Source: Agelaius tricolor
Lineage: Eukaryota; Chordata; Aves; Passeriformes; Icteridae
Assembly: GCA_023055355.1 (NCBI GenBank)
Contig: JALJCS010000039.1
Span: forward strand, 1,143,501 to 1,207,500
DNA length: 64,000 nt
Direction: 5' to 3'
In this document: positions 1-10,970 of the stretch, in pieces
How the letters are laid out: every line of letters starts with the position of its first letter
Numbering within the stretch: position 1 is the first letter of the stretch
The notes under the pieces: generated by a model
The model's database searches: none
What the model was told of the DNA's origin: nothing
What the model saw: the letters and a program-made list of their open reading frames with translations, nothing else
Program-made: the position numbers and the translations under genes

Positions 1-20
1 TGTCCTTTGTTCTGCTGCAG

Positions 21-3000
21 AGGTTCCGGAAATTCCTGCGCATTCGACGTAGGAAGACTGGCACCTCAGCAGCTGAGGGCAGAGCCCAGCCGGACTCAGG
101 GCTGACCGAGCTCCAGGCAGAGCCTGATGTCAGCCCAGATACGGCTGAGCACTCACAAGACTCTGAGGCTGCAATGGACAAGGACAGGGCAAAGGTGGAC
201 AAGGAAGTGACTGAGGATGTGGCCGTCACAAACACTGAAATTGAAGACACTGAGGACATCTCAAATACTGGCACCATGCCCACTCCCACTGTGATTCATG
301 CTCCCACTATGGATTTTTTGAGGACACTGCTGTTTCTCCTCAGCAGCAGGTAAGCAGCCCAAGGCCAGGCCTGGAGGCCTGCCAGGATTGTGTGTCCCCT
401 CAAGCCATGGTCACTGGGCCCCCTCAGCCTTTGAGTCCAGCACAGTGTGGCAGGAAGGGAAACACTTCTTGGGGGAAGCTGGGCAAGTTGCTGCCTTGGA
501 CAGCACTCAAAATCTCCCCCATGCCTCCTCCAGGTGCCAGCCATTGTAAGGAGCATCCACCAGAGGCTGGTGTCCCATGTCACTGTGGATGCCAGGCTGC
601 AAAGTGACATTGTGAGGCTGGCTGAAGAACACCCTGCGGACGTGGTGCTGACCCTCCTGCGCTGTGCCCCAACGTGTGACAGGTACGGGGCCCACGTGCC
701 TGCACAGCTCAGGGCTCACCAGCCTTTGGGGCCCATGGCCCTGCACAGCCTGTGCTATGGGCTCTGCCAGACAGGCAGAGAGGTCCAGGACCCTGGGGCC
801 CCTCTGTTTCCCGAGCCTGCTGCCAATGCTCCCTCCCTGCCCCTCAGGGCACCGGGGCTCTGTCACCTGGGCCCCCACAGCTGCACAGGGCATGGTACTG
901 GGACTGAGATGCCCCTGACACAGAGCTCTGATCCCACAGAGCTGCTACAATGATATGGAGAACCATTGGCTCGTCACGAGTAACAGTGGAGAAAGTGCTG
1001 CCAACACTGGTCCGGGTAATGGAGGATTGGCCACTGCACAGCGCATGCACCTCTGATGGGGATGACACAAATGTTTCTGCCCTGGCTGTGAGTTTCTGGA
1101 ACTGGCCTCTGCTTGCCCCTCGGTCACCTCCCCAGCAGCTCTCCATCCTCTCCATGCCTCAGGCGCTGGGCTGAACCCTGGGCTAGGGGCAGGCTCAGGG
1201 GGCACCAGGCCCGCTGCTCCTCCTGCATCTTCCCTTGGGCCCTGCCCCATGGACACCTCGGCACTGAGTCCTGTCTTGGGCTGCTTCTTTTGCAGGCAAC
1301 TCTGGTGATCTGGGTGATGGTCCAGGTGCCTCAGTACCATGAGGCAACGATTCATTCTTTCTACCCTCTGTTTGTGGCTCTGCTCTTCCATGTTGCCATC
1401 ACCACACAGCAGATGCCACCAGAGGAAGTCGATACCTTCTGGAGAGCATGCCAGGAGGAGCACCGCCTTCCCAGCAAGCTTAACAGGTCCCAGTCCTCCT
1501 GGCCTTCCCATGCCCTTGTGGCCAGTGCCAGTGCTCCCAGTGTGACCTGGGCTTTGCTCTGCACACAGGTTTGCAGTGCAGGCAATGAAGGCTCTGCTCT
1601 ACCTACTGCGCTGTGACAAAGAGGTGATGTCTATGGAGCGCAAGTGTGGCTGGGACACGCTGCTGTGTGCTCACACCCAGCACTATGCCATGGGTCTGCT
1701 GGCCAGGTGAGACCCCCTTGTCCCCATTGCCCCCGGCATTTGTGCCCTGTGCCCCACTCAGTCCCTGTGGTCATGGGCCAGAGAGCCTCGTCACTGAGGG
1801 ACAGCCAAGGAGACTGGAAAAGGCTGGGAGAGGAGGGTGCCCAGAAGGGGCCACCTCCCAGAGCACCCACATGCCCTCCAGGGATGCTGGGGAAAGACCA
1901 GACCTCTGTGAGTCAGTCCTGGGAGATGTTTGCCCCCCCACCTCAGAGTCTTGGTGCCTTTTTTCCCCGCTAGGGAGATGCGTTATGCCTTGACCCCCCT
2001 GTGTTCCCATGTTGCATATCGCCTTCTCCTGCTGCTCAGCAGTGAAAAGCCAAGGTGGGATCTGCCCTTGCTGGCATTCCTTGTGGAGGTGAGCCTCAAG
2101 GCCAGCGCTGCCTGGCTGAGCTGCCTCCCAGCTCTCTGCCCTCTCACAGCCACAGCTGCCTGGGACGGTGCCCGTGCCCTGTGCTGCTGCTGCTGCTGCT
2201 GCCTGGGCCCAGCCCTGTGCGCTTCTGAGCTCCTGCTGGCCGGCTCCCCTGTCACTGCCCTGTGCCTTGCAGGTCCTCGAGTGCCTGGACTTGAGGAAAT
2301 GTGCTCTCACTGTCGTGAAGATCATGTCAAGTTGCCTGCAGAGCAAGTGCAGGGAGAGGCGTCGCCTGGCACTCAGAGGCCTCGTGGTGCTCAGCAAGGA
2401 TCCCTCGATGGTGAGAAGGGGGCAGCGGCTGAAGCTGCGCTGGGGAAAGCAGCCCCTTGGGCTGGCAGGGCTTCAGGAGCTGAGGCAGCTGCTCCCAGCT
2501 CTCCTGCCTCACCTGCCCCAGGGCTTTGGGTCAGGCCTTTGGCCTGTGGGCCCTGCAGCAGCACGGTGGCCTTGCAGTGCCAGGGTGGTGGTGGCAGTGC
2601 AGCCGTCCATGGCTTCCCAGCACAGCCTTGTGTTCCACACAGGCCAAACCTCTACGCAGCGTGTCTCAAAGCCTTCTGAAGCTTCTGGGTGATGCAGATG
2701 GAGAGGTGGTCAGCATGTCCCTCTCTCTGTTCAAGAAGATGCTCCAGAAAAAACATCTCCTGATATCTAGCACTTCTGCCCCAAAGCTGGCTGAGGCGCT
2801 CCTGCCACTCTTTGACAATGTAAGGCTCTGTGTCCCCAGCCATAGGCACTTGCTGCTGACCAGAAATTTTGTGCTCTCTGCATTTTCAGCTGTTTGCCCA
2901 GGAGTACAGGATATTTGATGCTTAAGTATTTTCCTCCTCCTTTCCTCCAGGACAACAGCCAAGTGCAGGCGCTCTCCATTTACCTCTTCCGCAAGATGAT

Positions 3001-4028
3001 GGAGTTGGTAGTGGATGAGGGAAAAAAGCCCTTGAAGACAATTGTGAACCAGAGCCTGCTCCCCCTCTTCTTGCACTGCCATGAGGAGAACCAACACGTG
3101 GCAGAGGTGAGGTTTTCTGTGATGCTGCTGGATCCCTGGCAGGGGGCTTGGCTGCCTCCTGCCCTGGCACCTCATGGACTGCAGCCTCCTCCAGGCCTTG
3201 GCACAGGGATGTGATTCCGGTGCCCTGGGCTGTGGGGCCATCTCTGGGTCTCTGCTGCTCTCCAGGCCTCTCGGGAAACGCTGCATTGTGCGGCCAGGTT
3301 CTTGGAGAAGACGGATCTCCAGAGGGTGCTGAAGACGGAGCAGCCATTGAAAATTGATGAGTGCCTGGTAAGGAGGGCCTGCAAGCCCCAGCCTCAGCCT
3401 GGAGAAGGCCCCTGAGGGCGGTGCTCAGTGTGCGGGGCCGGGCAGCTGTGCCCCTGCCCGCTGCTGCAGCCAGAGGCCGCGGGGGCTCTGCTCCAGGCTC
3501 CCGTGGGCCCCAGCCGGGTGCCCATGGAGCCCCGGCCCGGCGGGGCTGCGGGCCGGCACCGCGGCTCCCCGGGCAGCAGCCGGCCCTCTGCCCCCTGCCC
3601 TCGGGAGCCCTTGGCCAGCGGCTGCTGGCCGCGCCTCAGGCCTGTGAGGCCAGGGGAGGCCGGGGCTGGGCGCAGGCAGCGCCCGGCCCAGGGACGGAGC
3701 CCGTGCCAACCCTTCCCTCCTGCCGCTCTCTGCAGCTGGCAGAGGACAGGAGCCAAGCGGCCCAGCACATGCAGTGGGCCCTGCGGTTCCTGGATAGCCC
3801 ACAGGAGTCCGTACGGGAGGCGGCCGTCAGGATCATCGGTGAGCCCCGGGCCCGGGCTCGCTCCCCGGCCCATCCCGCCGCCGCTCGGCCCCAGCCCCGC
3901 CTGCTGCCCCGGCAGCGCCGCCGGCAGCGCCGGCTGTGCCGCTGGGGCCGTGACAGGCTCTGTGTTCACAGGCAGCGCCGGGCGGTGCCGCAGGGGGAAG
4001 AGGGAAGAGCTCCGGGCCCACAGTCAGG
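21..4028 (+). CDS. maestro HEAT-like repeat (MROH) family gene, partial, 12 exons
   Basis: This is a HEAT-repeat protein of the MROH family, which is expanded in birds; its molecular role is poorly known. Exons read from GT/AG borders and continuous frame: 21-349, 534-682, 940-1087, 1296-1486, 1569-1706, 1974-2088, 2273-2410, 2643-2819, 2951-3106, 3266-3367, 3736-3838, 3972-4028, about 1800 nt or 600 codons. Exons 2-12 join in frame with no stop. Recognisable family text includes VPAIVRSIHQRL, VMEDWPLHS, FWRACQEEHRLP, ERKCGWDTLLC, RRRLALRGLVVLSKDPSM and LREAA-like helices (VREAAVRI). The first exon is acidic, low-complexity N-terminal sequence, and an acceptor at its left edge implies more gene upstream of the window. 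Oddities: exon 1 ends in phase 2 while exon 2 needs phase 0, so one small indel or an unseen splice form lies there; the 3' end is separated from a candidate terminal exon by an LTR. It may be a pseudogene. Family assignment is confident; the exact paralogue is not. Confidence 0.85.
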
Positions 4029-4238
4029 GTGAGTGCGGACACCGGGCTGACAGCGGGGCCTGCCCGGGAGAGCTGCATTGCCTTCGCTCCCTGGGTGCAT
4101 GAGGGGTGGCCTGGGCAGAGCACAGAGAGCGATTTCAGGGACACTGGTCCGGGGGATTCGTGGCCAGCGTCTTGCGGCTGATCCCGTTTGCCCCCTCCTC
4201 TCTTCTGGCCGATGCAAGAGCTGAGTGGGACACCGCTG

Positions 4239-5278
4239 TGTAGTGGGGTTTGGTTCACTAATTGATGATTTCCTGGCCAATGTTCCAATTAGTGTGGTAA
4301 GTTCCGTGCTGGTTAATCACCAGTTCATCCAGTGGAATGTAGTTCATAATTTTCTGTGTGAGATAGGATTAGGAGAAAGGCAAAGCAGGCTCCAAACTTT
4401 AAAAGGGTATGAAGAAAAATTTATTAACAGTAACTAAAAGAAGGAGTAATAAGAATCAGAACAAAACCTTCAGAACATTTCTCCTCCCCCTACAACTTTT
4501 TCTTTCCCACTGACAATGTAAAGGGACAAAACTAAAATTTTGAGTCACTATACTACCTCTAGAAGAGTCTCTCTTCTGCTCACTTAAGGAGAAAAGTCCC
4601 TCTTGTTAATGTTATGGAGATTTTCCACAAGAAAGCAGTTCTCTCGTGGCTCTCAATTTCCATCAACAGCAGCCACACTGCAGGGAAATCTGCAATTCTG
4701 AAATCGCTCCCATTTTCCACAAGCTTTTCCCACAGCTGTGTTTCTGTGCCGTGTCAACTTATGGGGTACTGTTCTAAAGATGAGCTGTTCAAAGGCAAAG
4801 GTTCTCTTTATCTATCTCTAAAATCATCTTCCATCTCTAGCAAGAGAGATCTTCTTCTGTTCCTGGGGGCACAGGATCTTCATCACTCTTCTCTCCATCT
4901 CTGTTCAAACTTGTCCTAGAATCATACCTTCATGTCTTATAGGGAAAAAAGTGTCCTTCTCCCTATGTTTACAAGAGGATTTCAGCCTAAAACTAAAGGC
5001 ATCTCCTCATCCCTCCCATCTGGGACTTGACTTCTTCACTGACCTCAGCCAGGCCTAGGCTGGGTCAGCTGTGTTTGCCTCTTTGTCGGCCAGAAGGGAA
5101 AAGAGAAAGTTCCCAAGTTTATTTTGTTTGTAACGTGTTTTTCACAGAGGCTTTCATGTACAGCTTTCCAGATTATCAGTTCCCAAAACCAACCCTTGAT
5201 TGGTTTCCTATCAGACACGGAGGAGCCTGCCAGCAGCCTCTCCCAAAACATCATGTCCGTGATGCACAAAGCAGCACA
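4239..5278 (-). mobile_element. ERV LTR (long LTR family 1) in the MROH gene
   Basis: The plus strand starts TGTAGTGGGGTTTGG and ends ...GATGCACAAAGCAGCACA. It aligns along its length with 44569-46230 and with the degraded copies at 19871-21345 and 33655-35112. A polyadenylation signal is read on the minus strand (complement of TTTATTAACAG near 4420), so the LTR sense strand is minus. No clean target-site duplication is visible. It lies between MROH exon 12 and the putative terminal exon. Confidence 0.7.
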
Positions 5279-5720
5279 CAGTGGCAGGAGCGTCTCCTAG
5301 GATTCCTGCAGTTGTGGGTGCTGACTGTGGCTCTCTTCCTCTCTGTTCCAGCCATTTAAGTCCCAAGGAAAGACACTCGTCCATCCCACTGTAACCTGGA
5401 TATTCACAGCCGATTTGCCAGAAGAGCTGAAGAATTAGGTGCCTCTTCAGGATCCGGTGAACCAGTTTCCCAAGAACAGCACCAGGAGACACTGAAGAGC
5501 AAACCATCTCCCACTGCCACTGGAGCTCCAGGCACAGCTGATGCCTGGCACAGCTGAGCCTGTGAGAAGCTCCCGTAGCTCGTGCCGTCACCCTGCCTGT
5601 TGACAGCTCCCTCCTTCCAGCCCTCAGACCCTGCCCATTCCCTTTTCTTACCTCCCAGCTCATCCCTTTGCTTCGCTTTTCATTAATAAACAGTTTGGCT
5701 TTTTCACTTTGCCTGCATCT
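5279..5720 (+). other. Candidate MROH terminal exon / 3'UTR with polyA signal
   Basis: A good acceptor (CTCTCTTCCTCTCTGTTCCAG) ends at 5351, and an AATAAA signal lies at 5685-5690 before a T-rich stretch. If MROH exon 12 (phase 1) splices here, two residues and a stop follow at once, so most of this would be 3'UTR. Homology was not checked; this is inferred from position and signals. Confidence 0.35.
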
Positions 5721-6952
5721 CTGTGGAACTGAAGCAAATCCGGGGCTCTGGGACACACAGGCCCCTACTGCCGTTCTCTGCCACGCCGTGTTTTGTGCAC
5801 AGACCCAGAGGAACTGGGGCAGGTCAGGCTGGAAAGGTCCCTGTGGTGAAGGTGCAGTTCCACAGCACTGTGCAGTTCCACATCTTGCTGAGCACCTTGG
5901 AGCCCCTGAATTTTGGAAGAGCCAACCTGAGTATGCTCTGAACCCAGCTGAGAGGGCTTCCATGGCAAGCATCCACGGAGGGCAAAGGAGCTTGGAATGC
6001 TGGAAGCTTTCAAGAATAGCTTCCTGAAAGCACAGCAGCGCTCCATCCCTGCACAGGATGAGGAAGAGGGCAGCAGCAGAGAGCATCCGGGCTTAGCAGG
6101 GAGCTCTGGCTGTGCCTGAGGGCAAATGAAGCAGCAGCACGGTGCCCGAGACTCGGACACGCGGCCGTGCCGGTGCCCGCAGCGCTGCCAGGCAGTGCCG
6201 GGATCCCGGCTGTGCTTCTGCTCCCCACAAGTGAGGAACGGCAGCCCCAGGCTCAGAGCCAGCCAGAAAGCCAACCAAGGGAGAGCAGAGGGAAGGCACC
6301 CTTCCAGTCTCTCTTGGGCATGGCTGCAAAACAGCGCCCACTTGCTTCTTCCTCCGCCTGTGTTTGGGCTGTGCTGGTGGCAGAGCCAGCCAGGTTGGGC
6401 TCTGTGTTCCAAAGCCTGTTGGGAGCGGGCATGAAAAGCGCGGCGTGCACAGCAGAGAGTCCTGGAAGGTGCTGGCAAGAGCATCCTGCAGGAACAGGGC
6501 TCTGGTCCCTGGCCAGGAACAGCCTGGTTTTGGTGTCGTGAGCGCAGGCAGGAGTTGAGGCAGGTGAAGAGGCAGCGGGCAGCTTGTGTTTCTGGAGGGC
6601 CTGGGGCTGCACCTCTGAACCTGCACCTGGAAACTCACTTGGGGCAATAGGAATTAGAGCTGGAGTGGCTGTCCTGAAAGGACCTGTAGTCATTCAGCCT
6701 TGCCAGCATTTCTTAAAGGTGTGTTGGTGCTCCCCAGGAAAGCTGCACATTTGGGGAAACACCTTTGGAGGAAAGGGGCTTGCTTCTCAAGGAAAGTGCT
6801 TCCCAGGGAGCTCCCAGTGAGGCAGGTGTGAGTGTCCCCCTTTGGCTCTCTGTGCTCCTTTCAGTCCTTGAAGCCCGTTGCACATGGCAGTGGGGCAGGG
6901 AGAAGGCAGGGAAGAGCAGGTTTGGCATCTGCCTGGACCTGTGGAAACCAAC
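5721..6952. other. Gene-free intergenic stretch
   Basis: Moderately GC-rich sequence with only short overlapping ORFs on both strands and no recognised domain, repeat or splice pattern. No gene can be supported here. Confidence 0.5.
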
Positions 6953-8293
6953 TGTGGTGGTTTGACAGGAAATGTGTTTTTTGGGATGCTGTGTTTTGGG
7001 CCAATGGATATTCAGGCTTTAATATTGGCATTTAACCTGGCCATTTAGGACATGGGTCTGCCTCTGAGAACACGGGGTTAAAAGCAGAGCTCTCCCCTGG
7101 GAGGGCCCTCTTGGGTTTCTGGCGGGAAAGAGTTCGGGTCTCTGCCCCGGCCCAGCTGCTGGCTGGGCAGGGAGCAGGGAAAAGCCATGTGGCTGAGAGA
7201 GGTAGGCCTGAGCCCGGGGGTGGAAGGGTGGAAGAGAGAGAGAGGGAGACACCAGGAGCCATCAGGCAGCCCCCCCTGAGAGACACAGAGAGAGAGAGAG
7301 AGAGAGAGAGCCGCTGCCTGAGACTGTAACCTTGAACCTGGATAAACATGGGGCTGTGCCGGCAGCACGGCTGGGAAGGAGAAGAAGGGGGGGGTGCACC
7401 GGCCGCTTGTAGGAGCTTTTAACCCCTTCTCGGAGAATGAGAACTTTACAGATCATTGACCTCTCCTAGAAGACAGAGTGGAAGATGAGGAAGGAATGTG
7501 CAAGTGTGAGAGAGGTCTGGGCGAGCGAGAAATAGTGAAAGAATAGAGAAGAATCCTAGTGGGAAGAGATGATGGAGTGGCTTTTGCTGGACTCTTTTTG
7601 TACTGCCATGGACAGAACCATGTTCCTTGTGACACAGAGACTGCATTCTAGGGGGAGGCAATGGCCACAGAACCAAGAGGGTTCAGTGTTGGTGCCCCTC
7701 GGCCCCAGGGGGTGGAAAAATATGGGGGGGACAGGTGTCCCAAAGGAGAGATTGTGGGGACAGGTGTCCCAAAGGAGAGACTGTGCCTTTTTTGGATCAG
7801 GACAAAGCATCCTTAAAAAAGACAACCCTAGAAGCAGCTCTGGTCCATGTTCAGTGGTGAGAGCACTGGACGTGAAAAGGAAGAGGTCACAACGGCAGAT
7901 GTACTCCGGGCGGTGCCATAAGTGACATGGAAACACACGAGGCTTCAGCTGTGTTTCCAGGGGAAGCCCATGGTACAAGAAGGACTCCTCTCCTCTTGAT
8001 GAACTGAGGATTGATTGTCTGAAGGGTGGTGCTGGACCAGGAGTTGGTGATTTTGGGGTATAGATGTATTGTATTGGAAATTTGGTGGGGGGGAGGAGGA
8101 AATGTATTTGTAAGGTTTTCATTTTCCTGTGTGTGTTCCTTTTTATATATAGTATAGTGTAGTTAATAAAGTTCTGTTTTCTTCCCTAAGTAGGAGCCTG
8201 CTTTGCTTATTCCTGGTCACATCTCACAGCAGAAACCAGGGAGAAGGTATCTTCATGGGGGCACTGGCATTGTGCCAGTGTCAAACCATGACA
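6953..8293 (+). mobile_element. 5' LTR of a betaretrovirus-type ERV (LTR family 2)
   Basis: It begins TGTGGTGGTTTGACAGG and ends GTGTCAAACCATGACA (TG...CA, 1341 bp). It contains a TTAATAAAG polyadenylation signal near 8163 and an (AG)n microsatellite, and is immediately followed by a primer-binding site. The same LTR recurs as a solo element at 52761-54081 and as fragments at 22854-23669 and 55921-56562, which fixes its ends. Confidence 0.88.
7284..7310. repeat. (AG)n microsatellite inside the LTR
   Basis: About 13 AG units. The same position in the solo LTR at 53706-53743 carries a longer (CT)n, so the tract varies between copies. It generates spurious serine/leucine-rich ORFs on the opposite strand. 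Confidence 0.9.
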
Positions 8294-8309
8294 GTGCCCG
8301 AACAGGGAC
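8294..8309 (+). other. Retroviral primer-binding site, tRNA-Lys type
   Basis: GTGCCCGAACAGGGAC directly follows the LTR. The CCCGAACAGGGAC core is the complement of the 3' end of the lysine tRNA used by K-type (beta) retroviruses. It fixes the provirus orientation as plus. Confidence 0.85.
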
Positions 8310-8648
8310 CCTGACACTCAGGGCTCCCTGTGTCAGTCAGGTCAGCTGGGGTTAGCTGATGGATAGGCCAGCACTCCCCGGGATTTTGGATTGTGCCGGG
8401 CCCAGCAGATTCATCATTGCTTCAAGGGACCTTGCCCAGGATCAGCAGGGACAATGATGGTTTCACCTGCATAGGATTGCAGGTGGGTTTGGGGAAATGC
8501 AAGACATTTATTGACCACTTTGCCACAGTGTTTTTACAATATGCACCCATGTCCCATAACTGATTTGGGGTGTTCCGGTGGCTCTTCCCCATAAGGCAGA
8601 GAAAGAGAAAAATAGGCAGCCAGATGTCCAAAGTAGAAAGGAGCACAT

Positions 8649-9260
8649 ATGGATGCTTTAATTCTCACTGATCATGACATAATATTTTCAAAGAACGAAT
8701 TAAAATCAATCATGAGGTGGATCATTAAAAATTTTCCAGATGCCTCTTCTGATGAAATCCATACCATTGAATTTTGGGACTTTGTGAGAGTTAAATTGTA
8801 CAACCTTTCGATCAAAAGGACCCCATTGCACCCTGCATGCTCCCCATCTTCCACACCATCCTTGAGACCCTTCACCAGCAAGAAGTGTGTTGAAAACTCA
8901 ATCTGTTGGTCACTCCTAACTCAGGACCTCCCCTTAAACCTGCCTTTCTCAGACCTTCCACGATGGTCCAAGATGGCAATGGCCACGCTGTCTTGGAGCA
9001 TCATGCCCTGGAGACTCAAGATGGAAGGAGCCTGAATGTGGCTCGGGAGCCCAACCATCCTCCCTCCATCTTTGTTCCTCCATTTCCTGCTACCACAACC
9101 TTCTCTTCCACCCTGAACGAACCTCCAGACTCCACCCCCAACACTGCGGGTCACGCCCCCACTGTCAATCATCCTCTCCACCCCTGGCCATGCCTCCAGA
9201 ACTCCACCCCAGGAGTCTGCCATCCTAGATCAAGGCCCTTCCTCCCCAACACCTGACAAA
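8649..9260 (+). pseudogene. ERV gag remnant, matrix region
   Basis: An open stretch from the ATG at 8649 (128 codons) resembles the helical N-terminal matrix domain of betaretroviral Gag for about 55 residues (tryptophan- and charge-rich, with a FWDFVRVKL-type helix). It then becomes proline-rich in shifting frames, so the gene is broken. It lies 350 bp past the primer-binding site, where gag is expected. No intact product is possible. Confidence 0.6.
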
Positions 9261-9540
9261 ATGGCAGTGCCCTCTGCCTTAACCTCTGGCAACAATATAA
9301 CCCCATGATCAAAGATACTAAGCCCAACTGTCACACTATTTCTAATCCAAATGTTTCTGGTCCAGGTTATTCTTCCTCCCCAGAAGAAAGTTTGGATTCC
9401 CCAGAGCCACCTCGCCCCTCACCCCCAGAAGATCCCTAGAAAAGGATCTGGAAAGAAGCAGTTAAGGAAGGAGACTGGCAGATAGTCTCGAAACTCCTCA
9501 TTGCCCTGTTATGTTATGAAAGAAGGGAGCAGAATCCCAG

Positions 9541-9960
9541 GTATCAGCCATTGGTTTATGGGGAAATCAAGGATCCGTGTAGGGCAGCTGAAGACCATAG
9601 GAAGGACTTACCTTGTTTTAATGGCCTAATGAGGGCCATGTTTACAGCACATGTCTTAACCCCCAATGATTTAAAATATATTATGACCATGTTGTTGTCA
9701 CCTACAGAATACACCCTGTGGGAAGAGGAATGGAAACGTTTGCTAAATGAATTAATAGAAGACTGTGCTAATAATGAGGCAAGGGTGGAATTGACAATCA
9801 ACCATCTAGCTGGAGAAGGACAACACAGCCTAGCAGATGATCGAGCAGCAGGTATCCCCAGAGAAGGATTGGATGATATCAAAGAGATGGCTTTGAAAGC
9901 TTTAATCCAGGTATTGGATGGTAGCACCCCCAGTTTGGACTACCTTGGGTGGCTGCAGCT
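9541..9960 (+). pseudogene. ERV gag remnant, capsid N-terminal domain
   Basis: An open frame of about 139 codons (9551-9970) matches the N-terminal capsid domain of avian ERVK-type Gag. Visible signs are the VYGEIKD opening and the LTPNDLKYI and LLSPTEYTLWEEEW patterns. The frame ends where the sequence jumps to unrelated text near 9940; the capsid C-terminal domain (major homology region), nucleocapsid, protease and all of pol are missing. It is the middle part of the provirus started by the LTR at 6953. Not functional. Confidence 0.85.
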
Positions 9961-10292
9961 AAAGCTTTAGGACAATCAGACCATCCTGGGTGCCTGTTAA
10001 GTAAGCAAACCAATGCTGCCTCCCTCACATTGAGTGGCTGCTCTCAGAAACAGAGACCATCAGACACGCCACCTTGCAGAACAGCGATAGAGTTTTTACT
10101 CTGGGCACATGGGCATGGCTGTGTAGACTCTGAGGGCATGTGCTGCATGAACCTCTCCAGCCACAGCGAGTCAATCCACAAGAGCATTCAGGTACTGAAG
10201 GAAGGGTGCAAGAAGCTTCAAGTGGAAAACAAAGACTGGTTCAACAAACTCTTCCAATCCAAGGGACTAAAGGGTTGGATGATGTCTAGCTA
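9961..10292 (+). pseudogene. ERV env transmembrane-subunit remnant
   Basis: A 114-codon open stretch (9949-10293) contains a CX6CC motif (C-VDSEGM-CC, near 10117-10145) followed by a heptad-like helix. This is the signature of the ectodomain of gamma-type transmembrane Env. The fusion peptide, surface subunit and most of the membrane anchor are absent or degraded. Its direct abutment on gag capsid shows that pol and most of env were deleted. Confidence 0.7.
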
Positions 10293-10410
10293 AAACAGGA
10301 CTATGAATTCTCTTAGTGGTTGTTGTTGTATTGTTAGTTGTACCATGTTTGTTTGGATGCTTTTGGAATGTCTTACAAAATTCTTTCAATTCCATCTTTG
10401 TTGTAAAACA

Positions 10411-10424
10411 GAAAGGGGGAAGAT
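10411..10424 (+). other. Polypurine tract at the provirus 3' end
   Basis: GAAAGGGGGAAGAT is the purine run that normally sits just before a 3' LTR. Here it is followed at once by olfactory-receptor flank sequence and no LTR. Confidence 0.6.
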
Positions 10425-10429
10425 ACCCA

Positions 10430-10970
10430 ACACAGGCTCCTCATGGACTCCTTGGAGGAGAGAACTGGAGGCCAGGATGGCACAAAAACCTCTCAGAGAC
10501 TCAGTGTGGGAAGGAAAATCCTTAAAAGTACCTAAAAGTATTCTTAAATCCATAAAGTACCTTAAAAACCTTGAGTATCTCAAGGCATTAATGAGCCCAC
10601 TGAGTGTCAGTACAAAGCTTTCCAGGGACTCATTAAAGCAGATAATTGGGGCCATGATTGCACAAACCTCTCACAGAGTCTGTATCAAAATGGAAACACC
10701 AAGTACCTTCAAATAACTGAAGTACCCTGAAGTATTAATGAGCCCCACTGAGTGTTGTTACTGCAAAGCCTCTCCAGGGACTAATTACAGCAGATAATTG
10801 GAGGCCATGATTGCACAAACCTCTCAGAGACTCCAAGGCAAAAGCCAAAGCTAAAGTCCTTTGAAAAACCTGCAGTCCCTGCAGGGAGCATTCAGGAGCC
10901 CCCAGGGCCATTGCTGAGCAAGGCTCCCCAGGGACTCCTTGCAGCAGATCCTTGAGGCCACTGGGATGTG
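10430..10970. repeat. ~150-bp tandem repeat 5' of the olfactory receptor
   Basis: About four degenerate units, each with a CATTAATGAGCCC...CCAGGGACT...AGATAATTGG...CACAAACCTCTCAGAGACT pattern (starts near 10437, 10588, 10733, 10888). The mirror copy lies at 43840-44560 in the right arm. No coding sequence is seen from 10430 to 12499; the rest of this stretch is receptor upstream sequence conserved between arms. Confidence 0.7.
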
